Below, one piece after another: positions 19,709 to 27,321 of a stretch of DNA of 64,000 bases (the first letter of the stretch is position 1; the number at the start of each line of letters is the position of its first letter). The position numbers and the translations under genes were made by a program. The notes below the pieces were generated by a model. The model made no database searches. It was not told the origin of the DNA and saw only the letters and a list, made by a program, of their open reading frames with translations. Source of the stretch: an uncultured Albidovulum sp. (GTDB taxonomy: Bacteria; Pseudomonadota; Alphaproteobacteria; Rhodobacterales; Rhodobacteraceae); the NCBI GenBank assembly GCA_913064775.1, contig CAJYAD010000019.1, positions 1 through 64,000 of the forward strand. The letters run 5' to 3'.

Positions 19709-20845
19709 TCAGTCCAGCGTCCGGCGAAAGCGGCTGAGCGCAAGCAAAGAGAACACCAGCATGAAGGCCAGCAGCGCGCCGATCTGCGGCTGCACCGTCG
19801 CCAGATCCGCGCCCTTCAGCATCACCGCGCGCACCAGCCGCAGGAAATGCGTGAGCGGCAGCAATTCCCCCACCCATTGCGCCCATTCGGGCATGCCGCG
19901 AAACGGGAACATGAAACCCGACAGCAAGATCGACGGCAGAAAGAAGAAGAACGCCAGCTGCATCGCCTGCATCTGGTTTCGCGCCAGCGTCGAGATCGTG
20001 TAGCCCAGCAATACCAGCGCCATCACGAACATCAGCACCCCCAGCAGCAAAAGCCACATCGCCCCCACGAAGGGCACATGGAACAGCAGTTTCGCCGCCA
20101 CCAGGATCACCGCCACCTGCACCGCGCCCACGGCGAGGAAGGGCAGCACCTTGCCCAGCATGATCTCTAGCGGCGAGACCGGCATGGCAAGCAGGTTCTC
20201 CATCGTGCCGCGCTCGGTCTCGCGGGTCAGAGCCATCGAGGTCATCATCACCATGGTCATCTGCAAGATCACCCCCAGAAGCCCGGGCACGATGTTGTAT
20301 TGGGTGATGCCCTCGGGGTTGTAGCGCTTGTGCACGACCACCTGCAGTTGGCTGGCCGCCAGCGCCGCCGCCTGCGCCTGGGCGCCTTCCTCGCGCAGTA
20401 GCGCCTGCGCCGCCACCGTGCCCAGCGTCGAGATCGCGCCCGAGGCCACCGCCGGATCGGTCGCGTCGGCCTCGATCAGGATCTGCGGATGATCGCCGCG
20501 CGCCACCCTTCGGCCGAAATCCGACGGGATGGTGACCACGAAGCTGACCGTCCCGTCCGAGATCAGCCGCTCGGCCTCGGCCGCCGAGACGTTGGGATAG
20601 GTGAAATGGTAATACCCCGTCATCTCCAGCGCGGTGACGATGGCGCGGGTGTAGCGGTCCTGGGTGGGGGCAACCAGCGCGGCGGGCAGATGCTTGGGGT
20701 CGGTGTTGATCGCGAAGCCGAACAGGATCAGCAAAAGCAGCGGGATGCCCAGCATCATCGCAAAGGTCACCCGGTCGCGCTTCATCTGGATGGTTTCCTT
20801 CACCAGCATCGCGCTGAGGCGGTGGAGCGACAGGATCCGGCTCAT
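19709..20845 (-). CDS. ABC-2 type exporter permease (YbhR/YbhS-like)
   Basis: 378-aa membrane subunit. One N-terminal helix (FAMMLGIPLLLLILFGFAIN) is followed by a large periplasmic domain (about 55-180), then five helices. The conserved LTRETERGTMENLLAMPVSPLEIMLGK loop couples to the ATPase. The C-terminal FFLPSILLSGFMFPFRGMPEWAQWVG is typical of ABC2_membrane_3/YhiI-type drug and polymer exporters. Only one permease gene is present, so it may act as a homodimer, unlike the YbhSR pair. Its start overlaps the end of the ATPase gene by 4 bp. Confidence 0.88.
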   Translation of the reverse strand: MSRILSLHRLSAMLVKETIQMKRDRVTFAMMLGIPLLLLILFGFAINTDPKHLPAALVAPTQDRYTRAIVTALEMTGYYHFTYPNVSAAEAERLISDGTVSFVVTIPSDFGRRVARGDHPQILIEADATDPAVASGAISTLGTVAAQALLREEGAQAQAAALAASQLQVVVHKRYNPEGITQYNIVPGLLGVILQMTMVMMTSMALTRETERGTMENLLAMPVSPLEIMLGKVLPFLAVGAVQVAVILVAAKLLFHVPFVGAMWLLLLGVLMFVMALVLLGYTISTLARNQMQAMQLAFFFFLPSILLSGFMFPFRGMPEWAQWVGELLPLTHFLRLVRAVMLKGADLATVQPQIGALLAFMLVFSLLALSRFRRTLD

Positions 20846-21831
20846 GCCATGTTGTCCTTCGCGCCGTGCATGAAGTGGATGAAGGCGTCCTCAAGACTGG
20901 TTTCCGCCGGTGTCGCCCGTACCCCCGCCTCTTCCGCGATCCGCAGGACCGAGGCCTTCAGCGCGCCCGCGTCGCGGCCCACCACATGCAGCACCGCCCC
21001 GAAGGGCGCCACCTGTTCGACGCCGGGCGCGGCGCGCAGCCGGTCATCCAGCGCGATCATGTCGGCGCCGGCCTTGCCCTCGACCACATAGGTTGTCAGG
21101 CCCGCCCCCGCGACCACCTCGGCCACCGTGCCGCGCGCCACCAGCTGCCCGTAGGAGATATAGTTGATCCGGTGGCAGCGCTCGGCCTCGTCCATGTAAT
21201 GCGTGCTGACCAGCACCGTCATGCCGCCCGCGGCCAGACGGTGGATCTCATCCCAGAATTCGCGCCGCGCCTTGGGGTCGACGCCGGCGGTGGGTTCGTC
21301 CAGCAGCAAAAGCTTGGGCTGGTGCATGATGCAGGCGGCCAGCGCCAGGCGCTGCTTCCAGCCGCCCGACAGGCTGCCCGCCAATTGGTTCTGGCGCGAG
21401 GTCAGGCCCAGATCGGCCAGCGTGTCGGCGACGTATTTCTTCACCGGTCTCAGCCCGTAAAGCCCCGCCACAAAGGCCAGATTCTCGGCAATCGACAGAT
21501 CCTCATAGAAGCTGAACTTCTGCGTCATGTAGCCGACTTCGCGCTTGATCGCCCGGGCGTCGCGGCGCAGGTCGTGGCCCAGCACCTGACCCTCGCCCGC
21601 GTCGGGTGTCAGCAGCCCGCACATCACCCGGATCGTGGTGGTCTTGCCCGATCCGTTGGGGCCCAGAAAGCCCGCGATCTCACCGGTCTCGACCTGCATC
21701 GAGACATTGTCCACCACGGTCCGGTCGCCATAGCGCTTGACCAGCCCCCTCACGTCGATGGCGGGCGGGTGGGCCGTGTCGGGCATGGCGGGGGCCAGGG
21801 CGGGCGCGGAAACAGCGGGGGCGGCGCTCAC
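20842..21831 (-). CDS. ABC exporter ATP-binding protein (YbhF-like)
   Basis: 329-aa ATPase. Walker A GPNGSGKTTTIRVM, Q-loop YMTQKFSFYEDLSI, signature LSGGWKQRLALAACI and Walker B LLLLDEPTAGVDPKARREFW are followed by the H-loop STHYMDEAERC. A C-terminal extension (EDAFIHFMHGAKD) matches exporters of the CcmA/YbhF class, which usually carry two such domains in YbhF but only one here. I favour the GTG at 21831, overlapping the HlyD stop (GTGA); ATG 21786 is the alternative. It powers the neighbouring permease with the periplasmic adaptor encoded upstream. Confidence 0.88.
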   Translation of the reverse strand: MSAAPAVSAPALAPAMPDTAHPPAIDVRGLVKRYGDRTVVDNVSMQVETGEIAGFLGPNGSGKTTTIRVMCGLLTPDAGEGQVLGHDLRRDARAIKREVGYMTQKFSFYEDLSIAENLAFVAGLYGLRPVKKYVADTLADLGLTSRQNQLAGSLSGGWKQRLALAACIMHQPKLLLLDEPTAGVDPKARREFWDEIHRLAAGGMTVLVSTHYMDEAERCHRINYISYGQLVARGTVAEVVAGAGLTTYVVEGKAGADMIALDDRLRAAPGVEQVAPFGAVLHVVGRDAGALKASVLRIAEEAGVRATPAETSLEDAFIHFMHGAKDNMA

Positions 21832-22778
21832 TTCTTTACCCCCGGCAGATCCACATCGACTATCTGGCCCGGCTTCAGCAGGACGGCGCCCGCGTCGGGG
21901 CGGGCCTCGACCAGATAGACGAGCTTTTGGCGGTTCTGCAGCGAATAGATCACCGGGGGCGTGAATTCGGGGCTGTCCGAGACATAGGAGACAGTCGCCT
22001 TCTCGCCCGGCCCGCAGCCGTCGCAATGGACATTCAGCACGCTGCCGGGGCGGATCCGGGCGACCGCGCGTTCGGGGAAGTAAAGCCGCAGCTTCACCGC
22101 CCCGTCGGGCAGGAAGGAAATGACCGGCGCCTGCGGTCCGGCGATTTCACCGGTGCGACGCAGGATATCGTAAACGGTGCCGGCCTTGGGCGCGATCAGG
22201 GTGCGCTGCGACAGCTGCCAGGCGGCAGAGTCGCGCCGGGCGCGGGCCTGGGCCACCGCGGCCTCGGCGGCCTCGATCTGCTTGGGGCGCGCCGGCAACC
22301 GGGCCACTGCCAGATTGGCCTCGGCCTGGGCGACCTGGGCGCGGGCCACATCAAGCCGGGTCGTCGCGTCATCGAGCTGCGCCTGGCTGGTGATGCCGCG
22401 ATCGTTGAGGCTGGTCAGCCGCGCGACCTCCTTCGCCACCTCCTTCGCCTGCGCCTTGGCCGAGGCCAGCGTCGCCGCGATCACCGCGATCTCTTGCGGG
22501 CGGCGGCCTTCCTGCAGGTTGGCCAGCTCACTTTCCGACTGCACGAGGCCCGCGTTGGCCTGCGCCAGCGCGATCTCGGCGTCGCGGTGTTCGGCGATCG
22601 CCAACACGGCGCCCGCCTTCACATGCTCGCCCCGGCGCACCTTCACCGCCTCGACCTGGGCCACCGCGACCGGGGCGACCAGCACGTAATCGCCCTCGAC
22701 ATAGCCGGTGGCCAGCGGCAGCGGCGCGGCGCAGGCCGACAGAAAGGCGCTAAGCACCGGAACGGAACAAAGGATCAT
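21828..22778 (-). CDS. HlyD-family membrane-fusion lipoprotein (YbhG/YhiI-like)
   Basis: 316-aa periplasmic adaptor. It has a lipoprotein-type signal (MILCSVPVLSAFLSAC, lipobox LSAC). A biotinyl-lipoyl-like half (VRRGEHVKAGAVLAI) is followed by a long coiled-coil hairpin of Ala/Glu/Gln heptads (about 75-190), then a second lipoyl-like half (TLIAPKAGTVYDILRRTGE) and a beta-barrel. It should bridge the ABC exporter to an outer-membrane channel that is not encoded here. The start ATG 22778 overlaps the TetR stop by 4 bp. The operon order is regulator, adaptor, ATPase, permease. Confidence 0.88.
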   Translation of the reverse strand: MILCSVPVLSAFLSACAAPLPLATGYVEGDYVLVAPVAVAQVEAVKVRRGEHVKAGAVLAIAEHRDAEIALAQANAGLVQSESELANLQEGRRPQEIAVIAATLASAKAQAKEVAKEVARLTSLNDRGITSQAQLDDATTRLDVARAQVAQAEANLAVARLPARPKQIEAAEAAVAQARARRDSAAWQLSQRTLIAPKAGTVYDILRRTGEIAGPQAPVISFLPDGAVKLRLYFPERAVARIRPGSVLNVHCDGCGPGEKATVSYVSDSPEFTPPVIYSLQNRQKLVYLVEARPDAGAVLLKPGQIVDVDLPGVKK

Positions 22779-23461
22779 CTGGCTTTCCCCTCGGCTAAGG
22801 CCGCGTCGAGCGCGGCGTTGAGGTGGCGGATCAGGATGGCGCTCAGGCGCCCGGCCTCCATCTGCTGCCAGCCCATGCGGCGCAGGATGATCGGGCGTCC
22901 GATGCGGAAATAGACGATCTGGCCGACCATCGCGAAGACCGAAAGGCGGGTGTCCTCGCTGTCGGGGTCGGTGCCGGTGGCCAGCCCCCAAAGCCGGCAC
23001 AGATCGCCATGCCGGGGCGACACGATGCTGTCGTAAAGCCGATCGAGCGCGCCGTCTTCATCATTCATCTCGCGCAACAGGAAAGCGGCAAGATCGGCCG
23101 CCTCGGGCGCTGCGGCAAGGAAGCCGACCATGGCGCGCAGCCCGACCTGCAGGCGCAGGCGGGCCTCTTGCGCAGTGGCCGGGGGGGCGGTGCCCTCAAG
23201 CCCCGACAGCAACCCGGCAAGGCGCCGAGCGACCTCATCGGCGCAGGCCAGGCGCAGGCCCGCCTTGGAGCCGAAGTGATAGCCGATCGCCGCCACATTG
23301 GCCCCCGCCCGCGCCGCGATCTCGCGCGTCGAGGCGGCGGCAAAGCCCTTGTGCCCGAACAGATGCAGCCCCGCCGCGATCAGCGCCGCGCGGGTGGCCT
23401 CGGGTCCAGTTTCCCCTGGGCGAGTGCCGTCAGCGCGGGTCTTGGCGGTGGTGCGGGGCAT
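22775..23461 (-). CDS. TetR/AcrR-family regulator of the export operon (CerR/YbiH-like)
   Basis: 228-aa repressor with an N-terminal TetR HTH (ALIAAGLHLFGHKGFAAAST, then IAARAGANVAAIGYHFGSKAGL). The C-terminal region matches the DUF1956/CerR_C type seen in YbiH (CecR), which controls the ybhGFSR exporter in E. coli. Gene order here is the same. ATG 23461 follows GAGAGGGTCC; another ATG at 23473 lacks an RBS. It is first in the operon, so autoregulation is likely through the palindrome just upstream. Confidence 0.85.
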   Translation of the reverse strand: MPRTTAKTRADGTRPGETGPEATRAALIAAGLHLFGHKGFAAASTREIAARAGANVAAIGYHFGSKAGLRLACADEVARRLAGLLSGLEGTAPPATAQEARLRLQVGLRAMVGFLAAAPEAADLAAFLLREMNDEDGALDRLYDSIVSPRHGDLCRLWGLATGTDPDSEDTRLSVFAMVGQIVYFRIGRPIILRRMGWQQMEAGRLSAILIRHLNAALDAALAEGKAR

Positions 23462-23490
23462 GGACCCTCTCATTCAAACAGATGATTAAA

Positions 23491-23500
23491 CAAACGTTTG
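23491..23500. promoter_or_regulatory. Candidate TetR operator of the export operon
   Basis: CAAACGTTTG is a perfect 10-bp palindrome 30 bp upstream of the TetR start, in an AT-rich patch of an otherwise GC-rich sequence. This is the expected place for autoregulation. Confidence 0.45.
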
Positions 23501-23567
23501 ATCATGTCCAGCCCGGATCTGAGCGCGCCCCCCAAGGCCCCGCCCCGCGACGCCCTATTTCGGCGCC

Positions 23568-24854
23568 CTATTTCGCCCGTGCTCCGGCCACCCAGACCCC
23601 GGCGATCGCACGGTCGTCGCCCATCATGATCGTGGGAAACAGCGCCTCCCACAGATCCCCGGCGCGCGCGGCCCGCTGCGCAATTGCCGGGGTCGAGGTC
23701 AGATCGACGGCGACCAGATCGGCCTCCATCCCCGGGGCGAGGTTGCCGATCCTGTCGTCCAGCCCCAGCGCCCGGGCCGAGCCCTGCGTCGCCAGCCACC
23801 ACAGCGCCGCCGGATGCAGCGGGTTGTGGCGCAGCTGGCCGACCTCATAGGCCGCGGCCATGGTGCGCAGCATCGAAAACGACGACCCGCCCCCGGTATC
23901 AGTGGCCAGCCCGACCTTCAGCCCGGCGGCCACCATCCCGCCCATGTCGAAAAGCCCCGAGCCGATGAAACTGTTCGATGTCGGACAATGGATCAGGCTG
24001 GCGCCGACCTCGTGCAGGCGGTCGATTTCGCGCGGCTCCAGATGGATCGCATGGCCATACAGACCGCCCGGCCCCAGCAGCCCGTGGGCTTCATAGGTGT
24101 CAAGGTAATCGCGCGCCTCCGGATAAAGCGACTTCACCCAGGCGACCTCATCCTGCTGTTCGCTCAGATGGGTCTGCATCAGGCACTCGGGGTGCTCGGC
24201 CCAAAGCGCCCCCAGCGCCGACAGCTGTTCCGGCGTCGAGGTGGGCGAGAAACGCGGCGTGATGACATAGGACAGCCGGCCCTGCCCGTGCCAGGCCTGA
24301 AGCAGGCGCTTCGACTCGTCATAGGCCGATTGGGCGGTGTCGCGCAGGCCGTCGGGGGCGGTGTCGCGATCCATGCAGGTCTTGCCGCCCAGCGCGCGCA
24401 ACCCGCGGGCCTGGGCCTCTTGGAAATAGGCCTCGACGCTGGCGGGATGGATCGTGCAATAGCTGACCGTCGTGGTGGTGCCATTCGACAGGGTCAGATC
24501 GAAATAGCGGCGCGCCACCTCGCGCGCATAGGCGGGATCAGCAAAGCGCATTTCTTCCGGGAAGGTGTAGCTGTTCAGCCAGTCGATCAGCCGCTTGCCC
24601 CAGGAGGCGATGATCGCGGTCTGGGGATAATGCGCATGGGCATCGATGAACCCCGCCGACAAAAGCGCCCGCCCCATGTCGGTGACGCGCGCCCCGGGGT
24701 GGGCCGCGCGCAGATCATCGGCCGCGCCCACGGCCGCGATGCGCCCGCCCTCGACCAGCACGGCACCGTGGGTCAGGTGCCGCGCCGCGCCCGGCCCCTC
24801 GGCAAAGGGATCGGCCCCGTAGCTCAGCACCTGGCCCAGGATCAGCTCTGCCAT
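23568..24854 (-). CDS. guaD: Guanine deaminase
   Basis: 428-aa amidohydrolase converting guanine to xanthine and ammonia. The zinc ligands are seen in SAGFIDAHAHYPQ, MQTHLSEQQDEVAW, LYGHAIHLEPREI and ATDTGGGSSFSML. WGKRLIDWLNSYTFPEE and RFSPTSTPEQL are distinctive for GuaD rather than other amidohydrolases. ATG 24854 is preceded by GGAGAGTGACG; the open frame upstream has no similarity. It stands alone, with mgtE divergent. It fits the purine-salvage theme of the window (nucleoside importer, phosphorylase, 8-oxoguanine deaminase). Confidence 0.93.
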   Translation of the reverse strand: MAELILGQVLSYGADPFAEGPGAARHLTHGAVLVEGGRIAAVGAADDLRAAHPGARVTDMGRALLSAGFIDAHAHYPQTAIIASWGKRLIDWLNSYTFPEEMRFADPAYAREVARRYFDLTLSNGTTTTVSYCTIHPASVEAYFQEAQARGLRALGGKTCMDRDTAPDGLRDTAQSAYDESKRLLQAWHGQGRLSYVITPRFSPTSTPEQLSALGALWAEHPECLMQTHLSEQQDEVAWVKSLYPEARDYLDTYEAHGLLGPGGLYGHAIHLEPREIDRLHEVGASLIHCPTSNSFIGSGLFDMGGMVAAGLKVGLATDTGGGSSFSMLRTMAAAYEVGQLRHNPLHPAALWWLATQGSARALGLDDRIGNLAPGMEADLVAVDLTSTPAIAQRAARAGDLWEALFPTIMMGDDRAIAGVWVAGARAK

Positions 24855-25007
24855 CGTCACTCTCCGCTTGGCGCCTTCGCGCATGTCCGCCGGCCAATCT
24901 ATGCGGCTTTCGCGGCGGGGTAAATTTTCCCGTGGCCTCTGTTTCGATGAAACACTTTCCGCTAGGGTCCGGCCAATCCGACGGAAAACTTCAAATCGGG
25001 GGGCGCG

Positions 25008-26405
25008 ATGGCCGACGACACGACGATCGAGACATCCCCTGCGGAAGACCACCGCGAAGAAGAGCTGCATGGCGTCGGTCGCGAACGCCGCGACGCAATC
25101 CTCGACGCGGTCGAGACCGGCGATACCGCGCGGCTGAACGCGCTGCTGGACCCGCTGCACGCCGCCGACATCGCCGACCTTCTGGAACAGCTGAGCGCGG
25201 GCGAACGGACCGACCTGCTGACCCTGTGGTCGGGCGAGATCGACGGCGACATCCTGTCGGAACTGGACGATTCGATCCGCGAATCGGTGATCGCAGCCCT
25301 GCCCCCAGAGGTGCTGGGCGAGGCGATCCGAGAACTCGATTCCGACGATGTCGTCGATATTCTCGAAGACCTCGAAGAGCCGCAGCAGGAAATCATCCTT
25401 GGCGCGCTGGACGATGCCGACCGGGTCGCCGTGCAGCAGGCGATGTCCTACCCGGAATATTCCGCCGGCCGCCTGATGCAGCGCGAGACGGTGGTGGCGC
25501 CGGAACATTGGACGGTGGGCGAAACCATCGACTTCCTGCGCGCCGAGGATTGGCTGCCCGACCAGTTCTATCACGTGATCCTGGTCGATCCGCGGATGAA
25601 GCCGGTGGGCAACGTGACGCTGGGTCGGCTTTTGTCGTCACGCCGCTCGGTCAAGCTGCGCGAGATCGCCGAGGAGCTGTTTCGCACCATCCGCGCCACC
25701 GAGGAAGAGGCCGAGGTCGCCTATCTGTTCAACCAGTACCACCTGATCTCTGCCCCCGTGGTGGACCAGAACGACCGGCTGGTCGGCGTGATCACCATCG
25801 ACGACGCGATGAACGTGCTGGACGAGGAACACGAAGAGGACATCCTGCGCCTTGCCGGTGTTGGCGAGGGCAGCCTGTCGGACAGTTGGATCGAGACCGC
25901 GAAGCAGCGCTTTCCCTGGCTGTTCGTGAACCTTCTGACGGCGATCCTGGCCTCGTCGGTGATCTCGCTTTTCGAGGGGACGATCTCGAAAATGGTGGCG
26001 TTGGCGGTGCTGATGCCGATCGTCGCCTCGCAGGGCGGCAACGCCGGGACGCAGGGGCTGACGGTGGCGGTGCGGGCGCTGGCCACACGCAGCCTGACCT
26101 ATTCCAACGTCGGTCGGGTGATCTGGCGCGAAATGCTGCAAGGGGTGGCGAACGGCGTCTTTTTCGGCGTGATCATGGGGGTGATCAGCTACTTCTGGTT
26201 TGATCAACCGATCCTCGGGCTGGTGATTGGGCTGGCGATGGTGATCAACCTCTTCGCCGCCGCGCTGGCCGGCATCCTGATCCCGCTGGGGCTGGAAAAA
26301 TTGGGCTTCGACCCGGCGCTGTCCTCGGGCGCCTTCGTGACTACGGTGACCGATGTGGTGGGCTTCTTTTCCTTCCTCTGGCTCGCCTCGATCGTCCTGC
26401 TATGA
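25008..26405 (+). CDS. mgtE: Magnesium transporter MgtE
   Basis: 465-aa Mg2+ channel/transporter. The cytosolic N domain of helical repeats (LHAADIADLLEQLSAGERTDLL and similar) is followed by two CBS domains (about 150-275) containing YHVILVDPRMKPVGNVTLGR and LVGVITIDDAM. The membrane domain starts near FPWLFVNLLTAILAS. The pore signature VLMPIVASQGGNAGTQGL is intact. Length is standard. The stop overlaps the start of the cyclo-ligase gene (ATGA). I see no obvious Mg2+ riboswitch in the 150-bp spacer to guaD. Confidence 0.96.
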   Translation: MADDTTIETSPAEDHREEELHGVGRERRDAILDAVETGDTARLNALLDPLHAADIADLLEQLSAGERTDLLTLWSGEIDGDILSELDDSIRESVIAALPPEVLGEAIRELDSDDVVDILEDLEEPQQEIILGALDDADRVAVQQAMSYPEYSAGRLMQRETVVAPEHWTVGETIDFLRAEDWLPDQFYHVILVDPRMKPVGNVTLGRLLSSRRSVKLREIAEELFRTIRATEEEAEVAYLFNQYHLISAPVVDQNDRLVGVITIDDAMNVLDEEHEEDILRLAGVGEGSLSDSWIETAKQRFPWLFVNLLTAILASSVISLFEGTISKMVALAVLMPIVASQGGNAGTQGLTVAVRALATRSLTYSNVGRVIWREMLQGVANGVFFGVIMGVISYFWFDQPILGLVIGLAMVINLFAAALAGILIPLGLEKLGFDPALSSGAFVTTVTDVVGFFSFLWLASIVLL

Positions 26406-26950
26406 CCCTGGCAGACCTCAAGGCCGCCGCCCGCAAGGCCGCCTTCGCGCGCCGCAAGGCGGCCTTCGCCGAGGGCCCCGGCTCCGCCCCCGCCCGGCTG
26501 GCGCAGGTGCTGGCGCCCCACGCGGGCAAACCGCTTGCCGGCTACATGCCGATGCGCACGGAACTCGACCCCCTGCCCGCCATGGCCGCCCATGCGGGCC
26601 CGGTCGGCGTACCGGTGATCGCCGGCCCGGCCCAGGCGCTGAAATTCCGCGCCTGGAACCCCGAGGCGCTGATGATCCGCGGCGAATTCGGGGCCCTGAT
26701 CCCCGAAACCGGCGCATGGATCGAACCGGAAATCCTCATAGTGCCACTCCTCGCCTTCGACCGGCGCGGCTTTCGTCTGGGCTATGGCGGCGGCTTCTAC
26801 GACCGCACGCTGGAGGGGCTGCGCGCGAAGCGCCCGACTCTGGCCATCGGCTATGCCTTCGCGGCGCAAGAGGTCGATGAGGTGCCGACCGAGCCGACCG
26901 ATCAGCCCCTCGATCTGATCGTGACCGAGGCGGGCGTGATCGAGATCTGA
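26402..26950 (+). CDS. fthC: 5-formyltetrahydrofolate cyclo-ligase
   Basis: 182-aa enzyme making 5,10-methenyl-THF from 5-formyl-THF with ATP. The Lys/Arg-rich N-terminus (AARKAAFARRKAAF) and the ATP-binding signature LLAFDRRGFRLGYGGGFYDRTL are diagnostic. GYMPMRTELDPLP and the C-terminal PTEPTDQPLDLIVTE are also family features. It overlaps mgtE by 4 bp. A pair of degenerate repeat elements follows the gene. Confidence 0.93.
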   Translation: MTLADLKAAARKAAFARRKAAFAEGPGSAPARLAQVLAPHAGKPLAGYMPMRTELDPLPAMAAHAGPVGVPVIAGPAQALKFRAWNPEALMIRGEFGALIPETGAWIEPEILIVPLLAFDRRGFRLGYGGGFYDRTLEGLRAKRPTLAIGYAFAAQEVDEVPTEPTDQPLDLIVTEAGVIEI

Positions 26951-26959
26951 ACGCCCGCG

Positions 26960-27042
26960 TGCGTATTTGAAGAACAATGAACGGAAGCCTTCGCTTTCTC
27001 TTTGGCATAAATATCCCGGGGGGTCACAGGGGGGCAGCGCCC
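26960..27042. repeat. Degenerate paired repeat elements at a convergent junction
   Basis: A minus-type copy (GCGTATTTGAAGAACAATGA, 26961-26980) faces a plus-type copy (CTTTGGCATAAATATCCC then GGGGGG, 27000-27022). The second is followed by a hairpin GGGGGGCAGCGCCCCCC (27030-27045 region). Pairing between the two arms is poor here, unlike the 19.2 and 59.6 kb pairs. Confidence 0.55.
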
Positions 27043-27045
27043 CCC

Positions 27046-27321
27046 TCAGCGGCGGATCTCGAAACCCACGGCGCCGGGATCTTCGGCGATCTCGGTCTCC
27101 ACCGTCTCGACCCGCGCGGCCTCGGGGCCCCGGTGCAGCGCCTCGAGCATCCGCGCCATCTGCGCCTCGGGCCCCGCGATCAGCGCGGTGACGGCGCCGT
27201 CGGCCTCGTTTCGGACCCAGCCGTCAAGGCCCAGAGCCTGCGCCGCCTCGCAGGTCCAGCCGCGAAACCATACGCCCTGCACCCGGCCGGTGATGCGGGC
27301 GCGCACCGCCCGGCGGGTCAT
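27046..27321 (-). CDS. acyP: Acylphosphatase
   Basis: 91-aa enzyme hydrolysing carboxyl-phosphate bonds. The phosphate cradle GRVQGVWFRGWT (with the catalytic Arg in VWFR) and the catalytic Asn motif GWVRNEADGAV are both intact. Length is standard. The start overlaps the ecm stop by 4 bp, so it is cotranscribed with the mutase. Confidence 0.95.
   Translation of the reverse strand: MTRRAVRARITGRVQGVWFRGWTCEAAQALGLDGWVRNEADGAVTALIAGPEAQMARMLEALHRGPEAARVETVETEIAEDPGAVGFEIRR

Noticed and set aside
24855-25007. Mg2+ riboswitch (M-box/ykoK) before mgtE
   Set aside because: The 150-bp spacer shows no long multi-stem structure that I can trace by eye; such leaders are longer.
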